DNA from: JACVRW01 sp963812415
GTDB lineage: Bacteria > Actinomycetota > Thermoleophilia > Solirubrobacterales > Thermoleophilaceae
Direction: 5' to 3'
Assembly: GCA_963812415.1 (NCBI GenBank)
Contig: CAWEVH010000043.1
Coordinates: 1 to 64,000, forward strand
DNA length: 64,000 nucleotides
Part shown: in pieces, positions 26,753-36,497 of the stretch
Numbering within the stretch: the stretch's first letter is position 1
How the letters are laid out: each line of letters opens with the position of its first letter
Notes under the pieces: model-generated
The model's input: only the letters and a program-made list of their open reading frames with translations
Told to the model about the DNA's origin: nothing
Database searches by the model: none
Translations under genes and position numbers: made by a program

Positions 26753-27088
26753 ATGACCGTCACCCGGCCACCGGTCGAGCCGGCGGCGCTCGCCGCGCCG
26801 AGGCCCTCCGCGCCGCGGCGGCCGCGCGAGCAGCCGTTGTTCCTGGCGGCTCTGGGCGTCATCGCCTTGCACGTCGTCGACGACTCCTTCGTGCAGCCAC
26901 AGCCGGGGACCTCGGCCGGCGATCACCTGGTCAGCGGGCTCGTGCCCCTCGGGGCCTTGGCGCTGGCCGCGGCCGCCTTCGTGCTCCCGGAGGCCGGCCA
27001 CGTCGGCGCGCAGGACGCGCGCCCGCGCGAGTACGAGCGGCGAATCACCCGCTTCTTCGACCAAACCCTCCGAAAGGAGCAACCATGA
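26753..27088 (+). pseudogene. Alpha/beta hydrolase with large internal deletion
   Basis: 111 residues in one frame. Residues 1-80 or so are an N-terminal membrane region (LFLAALGVIALHVVDDSFVQ; LVPLGALALAAAAF). Residues 82-111 (VLPEAGHVGAQDARPREYER, then RITRFFDQTL) look like the extreme C-terminus of an alpha/beta hydrolase including its catalytic His. The nucleophile elbow and core between them are missing. The joined frame remains open, so a short protein may still be made, but it cannot be a hydrolase. It starts 2 nt after MMPL B and overlaps the next gene by ATGA. Confidence 0.6.
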
Positions 27089-27825
27089 ACACGCCAACTG
27101 CCCAAACCGAGCCGACCTCCGTACCGGTCCAGGCCCAGGCCTACAACGGTGCACGCACCGCGAAGGGCCGGCCCTTCACCCGTCCAGAGCTCGCATTCAT
27201 GATCGTCGTTCCGGCCGCGTGGGCGATCCTGCTTCTCTTCCACCCTCGCGGCGACGGCGACTTCAGCGAGCTGATCGGCGACCACGTGACCGCCTGGATC
27301 ACGGTTCACCTCGGGATGGGGATCTTCGTGCCGCTGTTCGCCGGAGTCGTCTATCTGCTCCTGCGAGGGGTGAAGAGCACCGCAGCGACCATCAGCAGGA
27401 TCGGGCTGGCGGTGTTCGGGAGCCTCTACGCGGCATGGGAGCTCGTGCTCGGCGTCGGAACCGGCATCCTCGCCCACGAAACCAACGCGCTACCCGAGGC
27501 ACAGCAGGCGGTGGGACGGAATCTCATCGACTCGTACGCAGAGAACGGCGTCATCATGGTCTTGTCAGTGGTCGGCAGCCTCGGTTTGGCTGTGGGGATC
27601 ATCGGGGCCGCAGTCGCCCTCCGCCGCGCATACCGATTGGGCTGGGCCGCCGTCGCGCTGATGCTGCTCTCGCTGCCATTGATCGCGATCCACGAGCCAC
27701 CATACGGCCCCGTGGGGCTCGCCCTGTTCATCGTGGCGATTCTCCTGCTCGTGCGGCAGCGAGCATCTGCGCCGGCCCGAAGCGCCCCGCCCCGGGGTCA
27801 GCCGGTTTCGGCACCGCTGGCCTGA
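27085..27825 (+). CDS. Six-TM membrane protein of unknown function
   Basis: 246 residues. A polar N-terminus of about 35 residues is followed by six hydrophobic segments, for example FMIVVPAAWAILLLF, GMGIFVPLFAGVVYLLL and VGLALFIVAILLLV, and a proline-rich tail. Shine-Dalgarno AAAGGAG precedes the ATG. The start overlaps the hydrolase remnant (ATGA) and the gene is probably the last of the MMPL B unit. No known family was recognised. Confidence 0.7.
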   Translation: MNTPTAQTEPTSVPVQAQAYNGARTAKGRPFTRPELAFMIVVPAAWAILLLFHPRGDGDFSELIGDHVTAWITVHLGMGIFVPLFAGVVYLLLRGVKSTAATISRIGLAVFGSLYAAWELVLGVGTGILAHETNALPEAQQAVGRNLIDSYAENGVIMVLSVVGSLGLAVGIIGAAVALRRAYRLGWAAVALMLLSLPLIAIHEPPYGPVGLALFIVAILLLVRQRASAPARSAPPRGQPVSAPLA

Positions 27826-27910
27826 CCGGCACTCGCGCGCGGCGCAAGCATCGCAGACCGTTGACGCGGGTACAGACCTCGGTGGGGAGAAAGCAAGGGG
27901 GAGGGGAGTC

Positions 27911-29554
27911 ATGAGTGTCAGATCGCGGTTCGCTGCGGTGCTCGCGCGCAAGCACGGTCCTGGTGCTGCCGGCGGCGGCACACGCCCAGCAGGTCACGGG
28001 GCTCGAGGTCCGGCAGGACGACGGGTTCGCGACCCTCAGCTGGGATCCGGTGGCGGGGGCGACGGACTACCAGGTCGAGCGCACGCCGGCGGGCGCGCCC
28101 GGGACGGGAGTCGTCGTGGGAGTCTGGCGGCCGAACCGCCAGATCAACCAGGACTCGCCGGCCTTCGCCGACGCCGGGTTCAACCCGGGTGACGGCTTCC
28201 AGTGGCGCGTCCGCGCCCGCGTCGGCACGGAGCCGCAGCCGTACTCGGCGCCGGTGAGCGGCACGACGCAGCCGGAGTTCGGCGACCCCGGCACGCCGGG
28301 CGAGAACCTGCGCACGCAGTGGGAGGAGGACGAACGCGGCGACGTTCACGAGCGACGTGGACGAGTACGCGTACACGGCGGCGCTCGACGCCGCCAGCGA
28401 GAGGGTGCGGGTGGTGGAGATCGGGCGCACCGTCCTCGGGCGGCCGATCAACATGTTCATCATCGGCTACCCGACGCCGAAGCCGACCGCCCAAGCGGTC
28501 GCCGGCAACCCGGCCGCGCTGCGTCAACTGCAACGTGCACGGCAACGAGCCGTCGTCGCGCGAGGCGTGCCTGATCATGGCCCGCGAGCTCGCGTTCGCG
28601 GACGACCCGCGCACGCTCGACCTCCTGAGCAACATGACGGTGCTGATCGTCCCGGCGATCAACGGCGACGGCCGCGCGGCCAACACCCGCGGCAACTCCA
28701 CGGGGCAGGACCTCAACCGCGACCACTCGCTGCTCCGCCAGCCGGAGACCTTCGCGCTGGCCGCGATGGTGCGCGACTACACGCCGGAGGCGGCGTTCGA
28801 CGGACACGAGTTCGGCAACAGCCAGGCCGGCGACCTGCCGACGCTGATGCCGCGGCACCTCAACGTCGCGGAGTCGATCTTCCTCGAGTCGAAGGACATG
28901 ATCGAGAACTGGCTGTACGTCAACGGGTCCGAGGACGGCTGGTGGTACTGCCCCTACGGGTGCCAGGACGGCGGCGCGGTGGGCCTCAGCCAGGAGACGA
29001 TCCTGCGCAACACGCTCGGCTTGAAGAACATGGTCAGCCTCCTTCTCGAGGCGCGCAGCGCCGGCGGCCAGACGCGCCCGGACGAGGCCATTGCAGCGAA
29101 CAACCGGCGGCGCAAGACCTACTCGGCGCTCTACACCTACGACCAGTTCCTCGACTACTACCGGCAGCAGCAGCCCGAGATCGCGCTGGCGATCGAGGTG
29201 TCGCGGGCCTTCCAGCGCAGCAACACAGACGAGATCGTGTTCCGGGGCAGCTATGACGTCCCGGCCTTCGCGGCGCCGCACCCGGGCGAGGCCCCGCCGC
29301 CGGAGGAGCCGCCGGAGGGCATCCTCGACCCGCCGCCGTGCGGCTACCTGCTGACCGATGCGCAGTACACGGGCCCGCAGCCCGACGGCCGGCCGGTCGC
29401 CGACCGCCTGGCGGCCCACGGCATCAAGGTCCAGCGGCGCAGGCCGGGTGAGTGGTTCGTGCCGATGGGACAGGACCTGAGGGGGCTGATCCCGCTGCTG
29501 CTCGACGGCGAGGCGGCCGAGGAGATGGTCGCCGGCCAGCGGGTGGCCTGCTAG
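27911..29554 (+). CDS. Secreted M14 zinc carboxypeptidase with FnIII-like N-terminal domain (three frameshifts)
   Basis: A signal peptide (MSVRSRFAAVLAR ... STVLVLPAAAHAQQ) spans a first frameshift near 27946. A fibronectin-III-like domain (ATLSWDPVAGATDYQVERTP) follows. Two more shifts, near 28335 and 28522, precede the M14 domain: NCNVHGNEPSSREACLIMAR (HxxE zinc ligands), GDGRAANTRGNSTGQDLNRD, AAFDGHEFGNSQAGD and a late ALAIEVSRAF that may hold the catalytic Glu. The fragments are collinear and overlap in order, so one gene is meant. Probably a secreted peptidase acting on peptides or peptidoglycan. Confidence 0.75.
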
Positions 29555-29660
29555 CCGATCGCGTCGCTCGCCGGCGTCACGCCCCAGCGTGGCGCCGGCG
29601 GGCGCGCCGCCCGGCCGTCCGGCGGCCTGACGGAGACCGCCATGTGACACGCTGCCTGCC

Positions 29661-30657
29661 GTGACCCGTGGGTTACAGCTGGACCGAGGAGATGAGCCGC
29701 CCGCCGGTGGGGTGGCCGACACGTTCGCCAGCCAACCCCTGGTGCTCGATCAGGGTGGCCTGGGGGGCGTGGACGTGGCGGTGCTCGGTGCGCCCTTCGA
29801 CGACGGAACGTCGCATCGCCCGGGCACCAGGTACGGGCCGAGAGCGATCCGCGCCGCTGCCGACGGCGGGCGCCACGGCCGGCCCCACATGACGCTCGGC
29901 GTGGATCCACTGAAGGTGCTGACCGTCGTGGATTACGGCGACGCCGCAGCGGCTCCGGGCGATCTCACCCGCTCGCACGACGCCCTTGCTCGAACGCCTG
30001 GGCGAGATCCTGGACGCGGGCGCCAAGCCGCTCGTGCTCGGCGGCGACCACTCGCTCTCGTTGCCCACGCTGCGTGTGCTGGCAGAGCGCCACGGCGCTG
30101 ACGGCTACGCGGTTCTGCATCTCGACACGCACGCGGACACGGCGGACGAGCTCTACGGGGTGCGCGTCTCCCATGGCACGCCGTTCCGCGTCGCCGTCGA
30201 GGAGGGCTGGCTGGCCGGCGGGAACGTCGTCCAGGTCGGTCTGCGTGGCACCTGGCCAGGGCCGGAGGGATTCGACTGGATGCGCGCCCAGGGCTTTCGC
30301 TGGCACACGATGGACGAGATCGTGGAGCGCGGCCTGACCACGGTGGTCCGGGAGGCCGTACACGCGGTCGCCGCGGCGGCACCGCGCGCCTATCTCAGCG
30401 TCGACATCGACGTGCTCGATCCCGCCTTCGCCCCCGGCACCGGCACCCCCGAACCCGGCGGCCTGACCACGCGCGAGCTGCTCTGGACCGTCCGCCACGC
30501 TGCCCGCGAACTCGACCTCTGTAGCGCCGACGTGGTCGAGGTCTGCCCCGCCTACGATCCCGCGGGCATCACCGCCCTGGCGGCGGAGCGAACGGCGCTT
30601 GAGATCCTCGCCGGCATGGCGGCGCGGCGGCAGGCCGAGCGGCGCGACCGTCCGTAG
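29661..30657 (+). CDS. Arginase/agmatinase family ureohydrolase (frameshifted)
   Basis: Metal motifs are LVLGGDHSLSLP, LHLDTHADTADE (DxHxD) and SVDIDVLDPAFAPGTGTPEP (DxD), all intact, so a binuclear manganese enzyme is expected. The N-terminal half (VAVLGAPFDDGTSHRPGTRY) and the rest are in different frames; the shift lies near 29985 before LERLGEILDAG. The substrate may be agmatine, guanidinobutyrate or another guanidine compound; the sequence does not decide. Start taken as GTG at 29661. Confidence 0.85.
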
Positions 30658-30663
30658 CCGTCG

Positions 30664-31716
30664 TCACGGCTTGGCGATGTCGAGCACAACGACGTGCCAC
30701 TCGCAGGCGGCCGTCTCCGGGTCGGCGGCGATCCGCTGCCTGAGCAGCTCATCGAAGCGGGTGGCAATCTCCTCCCGGCGCGACCGGACGGTGGTCGGGT
30801 CCAGGGCGCCCCAGAGCGAGTCGCCGAACGCAGCGCGGAAGAAGCCGGCGACCGCCGCGACGTAGCGATCGAGAGAGCCGTCCTCCCGGTAGGCCGCGAG
30901 ATAGACGTCGGGGAGGGCGCGCTCCGCATGACGCCGCAGTACCAGGAGGTTGTGCGAGTCGAAGGGCTCGGTGAACTCGACGGTGGTCCGGTTCCAGGTG
31001 GGGATGGTCATCCGTGCGTACTCGGCCGAGTGAAGCTCGCCGCCATCCACCAGCTCGCGCAGCGCGCTGTTTGCCATGTCCATCAGCCCCTCGGCACCAC
31101 TGGTGCCGTCGTCGAGCGCCGCTCCGCCGACCACCACCAGCCTCCCTGACGGGCGCAGCTCGAGTGTCCTCGCAGCGAGGAAGTTGCGCCAGTCGGCCGC
31201 CGACTGGGCGCGCAGGGCGTCCCGCGTCTCGCCCTCGGCAAACGAGGACCAGATGTGATCGGGGATCGGCTGCGGAACGTCGCTGAGCCAGTGGACCGCG
31301 ATCGACGACCAGCCGAGCGAGAGGAAATCCGGAGGAAACAGCGACTCGTAGAAGGAGCGGCCCTCCGCCAGGGCGAAGACGCCCGCTTCGCCCAGATAGG
31401 TGGCGGGGGAGTCGGCCACCAGCTCGAAGAGCGAGCTGAAGTCGTTGCTCGCGATGTCGGTGTGCACGACCAGGGCCGCACCGCCGCCCTGCCTCGCCGC
31501 AAGTGCGCGGCGCATCGGCGCGAGCGAGTTGCCGCCACCGGCCGCTCCCATGTCCGCGATCACGAACGGCAGCGGCCCCGTCGGCGGGGTCACCTCGGCC
31601 GCCGCCTGCTCGAGCCACTGGATGCCCAGCTCGCCGTACGCCTGCTGGACCTGCGAGTGGGACGTGTAATAGCCGCGTCCCTCCATGCGGCCGCGAGCCG
31701 GGTCCGCCTGCGTCAC
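30664..31716 (-). CDS. SABATH-type carboxyl methyltransferase
   Basis: 350 residues. MEGRGYYTSHSQVQQAYGEL and FVIADMGAAGGGNSLAPMRR match the two N-terminal signatures of the SABATH/Methyltransf_7 family (salicylate and jasmonate carboxyl methyltransferases of plants), as do DIASNDFSSLFELV and GWSSIAVHWLS. It probably methylates a small carboxylic acid using S-adenosylmethionine. The gene is convergent with the arginase-family gene (stops 6 nt apart). An internal ATG at about 31686 is the alternative start. Confidence 0.8.
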   Translation of the reverse strand: MTQADPARGRMEGRGYYTSHSQVQQAYGELGIQWLEQAAAEVTPPTGPLPFVIADMGAAGGGNSLAPMRRALAARQGGGAALVVHTDIASNDFSSLFELVADSPATYLGEAGVFALAEGRSFYESLFPPDFLSLGWSSIAVHWLSDVPQPIPDHIWSSFAEGETRDALRAQSAADWRNFLAARTLELRPSGRLVVVGGAALDDGTSGAEGLMDMANSALRELVDGGELHSAEYARMTIPTWNRTTVEFTEPFDSHNLLVLRRHAERALPDVYLAAYREDGSLDRYVAAVAGFFRAAFGDSLWGALDPTTVRSRREEIATRFDELLRQRIAADPETAACEWHVVVLDIAKP

Positions 31717-31738
31717 GAACCGACGCTATCGCAGCCAG

Positions 31739-32540
31739 TCATGCGCTGTCCGACGCGAGGAAGTCCAGCACGGTGTCGGCGAACAGCTCGGGCGCCCGGT
31801 GCAGGCAGCCATGACGCTGCCCGGCGAGCAGCGTCAGGCGCGCGTCGGGCAGACCGGCTGCCACCGCCTCCGCGTCCGCCCGGATCGACGGCGCGCTCTC
31901 GGCGCCGGCCAGTACGAGCGTCGGCACCTTCAGCTCGGCATAGTGCTCCGGCACGAACCGGTACCCGTTCTCGACCTCGAGCTCGCGGTCGAGCAGCGCC
32001 ACGCCTGCCACCGACGCCGACCAGCTCGGCGCATGGTGGTCGCGGGCCAGCTGGGCCGGCCCGTGGTGCTCGACCTCCGCCAGGACGGCGTCGAGCGCCG
32101 CCTCCGGCCGTCCCGCCCGCAGCAGCCCGTCCACGCGCTCGGCCAGACCGTCCGGGCTGATCGTCCGCCCGTCGCGCGGCACTCCCTCGTAGAGCACCAG
32201 CCTGCGGACCTCGGCGCCCGCTTGCGCCGCCTCGAGCGCACACAGGGCACCAAAGGAATGACCGATCACGTCGACCGGTCCCGGCACCGCCGCCAGCACC
32301 GCGGCCACGTCCGCGCTCTCGCAGCGCGAGGTGTACCTGGCGGCATCCTCGCTGTCGCCGTGGCCCCGCCGGTCGAGCGCGTAGACCCTGACGCCGCCGC
32401 TCGAGCAGCGGACGCACGGCGCCGAATGCGCGCCGCCGGTCCGACAGCGCCCCGTGCACGAGCAGCACCGACGCTCCTGCGCCGCCTGCCTCGTAGGCGA
32501 TCAGGGTCCCGTCAGCGGAGGTGGTGCGGAGTACCGGAAC
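31739..32540 (-). CDS. Alpha/beta hydrolase (frameshifted; start unclear)
   Basis: The N-terminal part reads TSADGTLIAYEAGG and LLVHGALSDRRRAF. After a one-base shift near 32397 it continues VYALDRRGHGDSED, the nucleophile elbow VIGHSFGALCALEAA, and ends with RHGCLHRAPELFADTVLDFL (catalytic His). About 265 residues once joined. No ATG or GTG fits the start. A GTT at 32540 stands 6 nt after TAGCCT, exactly where a leaderless start would be expected. Probable esterase or peptidase; substrate unknown. Confidence 0.7.
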
Positions 32541-32652
32541 CGGCGCAGGCTACAACGACGAGCGAGATGGCGCGGCGCCACACTCAGCTCGCACTGTGGA
32601 TCCCGAGACGCCGCTCGGCCGTCCTCTCCGCTCCATGTTCACCTACCTGGCG

Positions 32653-33054
32653 CTAGTCAGCCCACCAGTCGCGCTGTCCCTCGACGTCTTCACGCGGAGC
32701 CTCGCCGAGATTGGGAGCGCCAATGACGATGATCTCGAGGCCCTCGGGCCCGGCCTCGTAGCCTCGCCACGTACCGGGCGGGACGCGCACCGCGTCCCAC
32801 TCCTTGAGCTCGACGATCTCGTCGTCGAGCTTCATCCGCCCGCTCCCGCGCAAGACCACGTACACCTCCTCCTGCGTCTTGTGCGTGTGGCCGTATGGAA
32901 AGCGATAGCCGGGCGGGACGCGCTGGTAGCCCAGGCCGGATTGCTCGAGCTCGAGCGCCACGGTCGCCAAGCGGAACTCAAGATCCGGCGCCCCGTCGAA
33001 CCTGGATCCGACGTCCTCCAGGTCCGCCTTGAGGTTCCTGAGCGTGAACGGCAC
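32653..33054 (-). CDS. Single-domain cupin protein
   Basis: 133 residues. Cupin motif 1 is YGHTHKTQEEVYVVLRGSGR and motif 2 is PPGTWRGYEAGPEG, where the usual histidine is absent. The first motif retains two His and a Glu, so a metal site is possible but incomplete. The GTG start lies 7 nt after TAGGAT, fitting a leaderless transcript. Function unknown. Confidence 0.75.
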   Translation of the reverse strand: MPFTLRNLKADLEDVGSRFDGAPDLEFRLATVALELEQSGLGYQRVPPGYRFPYGHTHKTQEEVYVVLRGSGRMKLDDEIVELKEWDAVRVPPGTWRGYEAGPEGLEIIVIGAPNLGEAPREDVEGQRDWWAD

Positions 33055-33251
33055 GGTCGCAATCCTACGGTGCCCTGGCTGGGTCGCCGACCTGATGCGT
33101 CAAGCGCCGCGGTGCCAGGTTCCTTCCCGGCGGCACGCCGGGGGTCAGCGTCGCCGGCACCGCACCGTGCGCGCCGGCGGCCTCGACCGGCCATTGTAAC
33201 GTAGCTCGGCGCGGGAGTCGGATTTCAACCTCGACGAGAAGGGACCACGCC

Positions 33252-34073
33252 TTGAGCCCCGAACCGACTGCCGCCGAGACCATCGTCTTGATCCACGGGT
33301 TCTGGGTGACCCCGCGCTCGTGGGAGCACTGGATCGCCAGGTACGAGGGGCGCGGCCACCGCGTGCTCGCCCCGGCGTATCCCGGCTTCGAGGTCGAGGT
33401 CGAGGCGCTCAACGCCGACTCGACGCCGATCGAGCAGGTCACCGTGCCGCAGATCGTCGAGCACCTGGAGTCGATCGTCAGCGCGCTCGACTCGCCGGCG
33501 ATCCTGATCGGCCACTCGGCCGGCGGCGTGTTCACGCAGACCCTGCTCGACCACGGCTTCGGCGCCGCCGGCGTGGCGATCAACTCGGCCCCGACCGAGG
33601 GCGTCAAGCGGGTGCCGCTGTCGCAGATCCGGGCCTCGTTCCCGGTGCTCAAGAACCCGGCCAACCGCCATAAGGCCGTGGGCCTCACGTTCGAGCAGTG
33701 GAGCTACACGTTCACCAACGGCTTCCCCGAGGACGACGCGCGGCGGCTGTACGAGCGCTACCACATCCCCGCGTCCGGGGAGATCTTCTGGGGCAGCGCG
33801 CTGGCCAACATCCACCCGGGCAAGGACGACACCTGGGTCGACTACGGCAACGACGACCGCGCGCCGCTGCTGTTCATCTCCGGCAGCAGCGACCACCTGA
33901 TGCCGCCGTCGATCCAGCGGTCCAACGCCAAGCACTACAAGTCCGACACCGTCACCGAGGTCAAGGAGTTCGAGGGGCCGCACCTGCTGCCCGCCTGGCC
34001 GGGCTGGGAACAGGTCGCCGACTACGCGCTGGACTGGGCGCTGCGCCACGCCCGGCAGTCAAGTCCGACGTGA
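33252..34073 (+). CDS. Alpha/beta hydrolase
   Basis: 273 residues. TIVLIHGFWVTPRSWEHWIA carries the oxyanion HG motif, LIGHSAGGVFTQTLLDHG the nucleophile elbow (Ser in GHSAG), and FEGPHLLPAWPGWEQVADYA the catalytic His. The TTG start is preceded by AGAAGGGA at good spacing. The stop overlaps the GTG of the next gene (GTGA), coupling it to the MBL-fold protein. Substrate unknown. Confidence 0.85.
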   Translation: MSPEPTAAETIVLIHGFWVTPRSWEHWIARYEGRGHRVLAPAYPGFEVEVEALNADSTPIEQVTVPQIVEHLESIVSALDSPAILIGHSAGGVFTQTLLDHGFGAAGVAINSAPTEGVKRVPLSQIRASFPVLKNPANRHKAVGLTFEQWSYTFTNGFPEDDARRLYERYHIPASGEIFWGSALANIHPGKDDTWVDYGNDDRAPLLFISGSSDHLMPPSIQRSNAKHYKSDTVTEVKEFEGPHLLPAWPGWEQVADYALDWALRHARQSSPT

Positions 34074-34819
34074 GGATCACGCACGTCGGCGGCCCCACCG
34101 CGCTGATCGAGCTCGACGGCTGGCGGCTGCTGACGGATCCGACGTTCGACGTCCCCGGCCGGAGGTACGCCTTCGGCTGGGGCACGTCGTCGCGCAAGCT
34201 CGCCGGCCCCGCGATTCCGGCCGCCGAGCTCGGCCGAATCGATGCCGTCCTGCTCAGCCACGACCACCACGCCGACAACCTCGACGACGCCGGGCGGACG
34301 CTGCTGCCGGCGGCCGGCGCGGTCGTCACGACCGCTCCGGGATCCGAGCGCCTGGGCGGCAACGCGCGCGGGCTGACGCCCTGGCAGTCCACGCGGCTCG
34401 AGGCGCCGGGAAGGCCACCGCTCGAGATCACGGCCACGCCGTGCCGCCACGGCCCGCCGCTCAGCCGCCCACTCACGGGCGACGCGATCGGCTTCGCGCT
34501 TCACGGCGGCGCGCTCTGGATCTCGGGCGACACCGTGCTCTACAGGGGTGTCCGCGATGTCGCCCGCCGCCTCAGGGTCGACGTCGCGATCCTGCACCTC
34601 GGCGGCGTGCGCTTTCCGGTGACCGGCCCGGCGCGCTACACGATGACCGCCCGCGACGCCGTCGAGCTCTGCCGCAGCTTGCGCCCGCGCATCGCGATCC
34701 CGGTCCACTACGAGGGCTGGGCCCACTTCCGGGAGGACCGAGCCACCGCCGAGCGCGAGCTGGCTGCCGCGCCGCAGGAGGTCCGCTGGCTGCCGATCGG
34801 CGAGCCCGTCGAGCTCTGA
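34070..34819 (+). CDS. UlaG-like metallo-beta-lactamase-fold hydrolase
   Basis: 249 residues. ITHVGGPTALIELDGWRLLT and TDPTFD start the fold, and LLSHDHHADNLDDAGRTLL is the HxHxDx zinc motif. LWISGDTVLYRGV and IPVHYEGWAHFRED supply later metal ligands. The pattern fits UlaG/YtnP-type cytosolic hydrolases rather than beta-lactamases. It overlaps the preceding alpha/beta hydrolase gene by 4 nt, so the two are probably made together. Confidence 0.82.
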   Translation: MRITHVGGPTALIELDGWRLLTDPTFDVPGRRYAFGWGTSSRKLAGPAIPAAELGRIDAVLLSHDHHADNLDDAGRTLLPAAGAVVTTAPGSERLGGNARGLTPWQSTRLEAPGRPPLEITATPCRHGPPLSRPLTGDAIGFALHGGALWISGDTVLYRGVRDVARRLRVDVAILHLGGVRFPVTGPARYTMTARDAVELCRSLRPRIAIPVHYEGWAHFREDRATAERELAAAPQEVRWLPIGEPVEL

Positions 34820-34892
34820 ACGCGCGCGCGGCGCGTGGGGCGATTGCGCGCGAAGGCGACATGGCCCTCGCCGAGCGGGCTAGTGTTGTCGC

Positions 34893-35609
34893 GTGGACAC
34901 TCCTGAGCACCCTCCCGGCCCACCTCCTGATCGACCGCCGCCCGCGCCCGGGGCCGAGCAGCCCTCGCACCAGGCTCCGCGGCCTTCTGCGCTCGCGGTT
35001 TCCCCGGCAGTCGCCGTGCCCGATCCGGCAGGCCCACCGTCGCCGGATTACCCGGCCGGGTTTGAGATCACCTACCCGTCCGAGCTGAACCGGTGGCTGC
35101 CCCTGATCAAGTGGTTGTTGGTCATCCCGCACTTCATCGCCTTGTTCTTCGTCGGCATCGCCGCGTTCTTCGTCGCCGTCTACGGGTTCTTCGCCGTGCT
35201 GTTCACTGGCCGCTGGCCGCGAGGCGCCTTCGACTTCTTGGTTGGAACGTTCAGGTGGGTCTACCGCGTGGTCGCCTACTTCCACCTGATGACCGACGCC
35301 TATCCGCCGTTCTCACTGGCCGACGACCCCAACTACCCGCTGCGGCTGAACATCGACTACCCGGAGCACGTCGCGAACTGGCGGCCGCTCGTGCAATGGC
35401 TACTGGCGATTCCGTACCTGCTCGTCGCCAGCGTGCTCTATTGGCTCACCGGCGTCTTGACGATCGTCGCCTTCTTCACCGTCCTCTTCACGAAGAAGAT
35501 CCCCCGAGAGGTATTCGAGCTCATGATGCCGGGCCTGCGGTGGAACTTACGCGGCAGCGCCTACGCGTATTTCATGACAGAGCGCTATCCGCCGTTTTTG
35601 TGGGCGTAG
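34893..35609 (+). CDS. DUF4389-type membrane protein with two repeats
   Basis: 238 residues. After a proline-rich N-terminus of about 50 residues come two similar halves, each ending in a Y-x-x-L/F-M-T-(D/E)-x-YPPF element (FHLMTDAYPPFSL and AYFMTERYPPFLW) and each with membrane segments (WLLVIPHFIALFFVGIAAFF; WLLAIPYLLVASVLYWLTG). This double layout is typical of DUF4389. GTG start 6 nt after TAGTGT (34881-34886), a clear leaderless case. Function unknown. Confidence 0.8.
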   Translation: MDTPEHPPGPPPDRPPPAPGAEQPSHQAPRPSALAVSPAVAVPDPAGPPSPDYPAGFEITYPSELNRWLPLIKWLLVIPHFIALFFVGIAAFFVAVYGFFAVLFTGRWPRGAFDFLVGTFRWVYRVVAYFHLMTDAYPPFSLADDPNYPLRLNIDYPEHVANWRPLVQWLLAIPYLLVASVLYWLTGVLTIVAFFTVLFTKKIPREVFELMMPGLRWNLRGSAYAYFMTERYPPFLWA

Positions 35610-35756
35610 CGGAGGGTTCTTCCTTGTAGGAGACGGCCGCCTTCGGCGCTGATCCGCGCAGCTACCGAACTCGAGGTCGGAGTGCTGCCTCGCCGGGAAA
35701 GCGATAGGCGCCCACAGGGCATCCAGTGGCGTACGAGCGGGTTCGTTGACCCGCTG

Positions 35757-36413
35757 CTAGCCGTCGCCCACTGGCGGTGCGACCTCGGCGAGCAGCTCGC
35801 GCACGCGCCGGCCGATGTCGTCGCGGATCCGGCGCACGCCGTCGAGGTCGGCGTCGGCCGGGTCGTCGACCTCCCAGTCCTCGTAGCGCTTGCCCGGATA
35901 GATCGGGCACGCGTCTCCGCAGCCCATCGTGATCACCGCATCCGCGGCCTGGACGATCTCGTCCGTCATCGGCTTGGGGAATTCCTTGCTGACGTCGACC
36001 CCGACCTCCGACATCGCGGTGACGACATCGGGGTTGATCTGGTCGGCGGGCGCGCTGCCCGCGGACCGCACATGCACGCGACCTTCGGAGTAGTGGTCGA
36101 GCAACGCCGCGGCGATCTGGCTGCGCCCGGCGTTCTGCACGCACACGAACAGCACCTCGGGGACGTCCTTGGCGATCGTGCCCTCGACTTGACCGAGCGC
36201 GCGCAGCCGCTCGCGCGCGAAGCGATGCACGAACAACGGCACGAAATCCTTTAGGCGGGCGCCGCCGAGCGCCTCCAGCGATTCCGCCATATAGCGCTCG
36301 ATGGTCTCTGGGGAGAACGTTCCGGCGAACTCGTCGCGCAACCCGGCAAGCCCGCGCTCGAGGTGCCCACGGGTGATCAGGTCGACATCGAGATCCCGCA
36401 GCTGGGTGGTCAT
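35757..36413 (-). CDS. arsC: Arsenate reductase, LMW-phosphatase type, with N-terminal helical domain
   Basis: 218 residues. The first 80 or so form an all-helical region (LERGLAGLRDEFAGTFSPET) like the three-helix dimerisation domain found in actinobacterial arsenate reductases. The catalytic P-loop is VLFVCVQNAGRSQIAAALLD (CX5R), and MGCGDACPIYPGKRYEDWEV carries further cysteines and the DP loop. It reduces arsenate to arsenite in the cytosol. Divergent from arsR, with a shared operator region; Shine-Dalgarno AAGGGAG precedes the ATG. Confidence 0.9.
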   Translation of the reverse strand: MTTQLRDLDVDLITRGHLERGLAGLRDEFAGTFSPETIERYMAESLEALGGARLKDFVPLFVHRFARERLRALGQVEGTIAKDVPEVLFVCVQNAGRSQIAAALLDHYSEGRVHVRSAGSAPADQINPDVVTAMSEVGVDVSKEFPKPMTDEIVQAADAVITMGCGDACPIYPGKRYEDWEVDDPADADLDGVRRIRDDIGRRVRELLAEVAPPVGDG

Positions 36414-36460
36414 TCCTGAGACTCCCTTCTCCCTCGGCGGTCCGTCAGACGATGGTATCC

Positions 36461-36490
36461 ATTGACGAATGTCAGTTCAATTGATATAGC
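36461..36490. promoter_or_regulatory. Candidate ArsR operator and promoter region
   Basis: TGAC-GAAT-GTCA (36463-36474) and the palindrome TCAATTGA (36477-36484) lie side by side between arsC and arsR, next to an AT-rich TATAGC box 7 nt before the arsR start. The region is much richer in AT than its surroundings. Confidence 0.55.
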
Positions 36491-36497
36491 TAAATAG

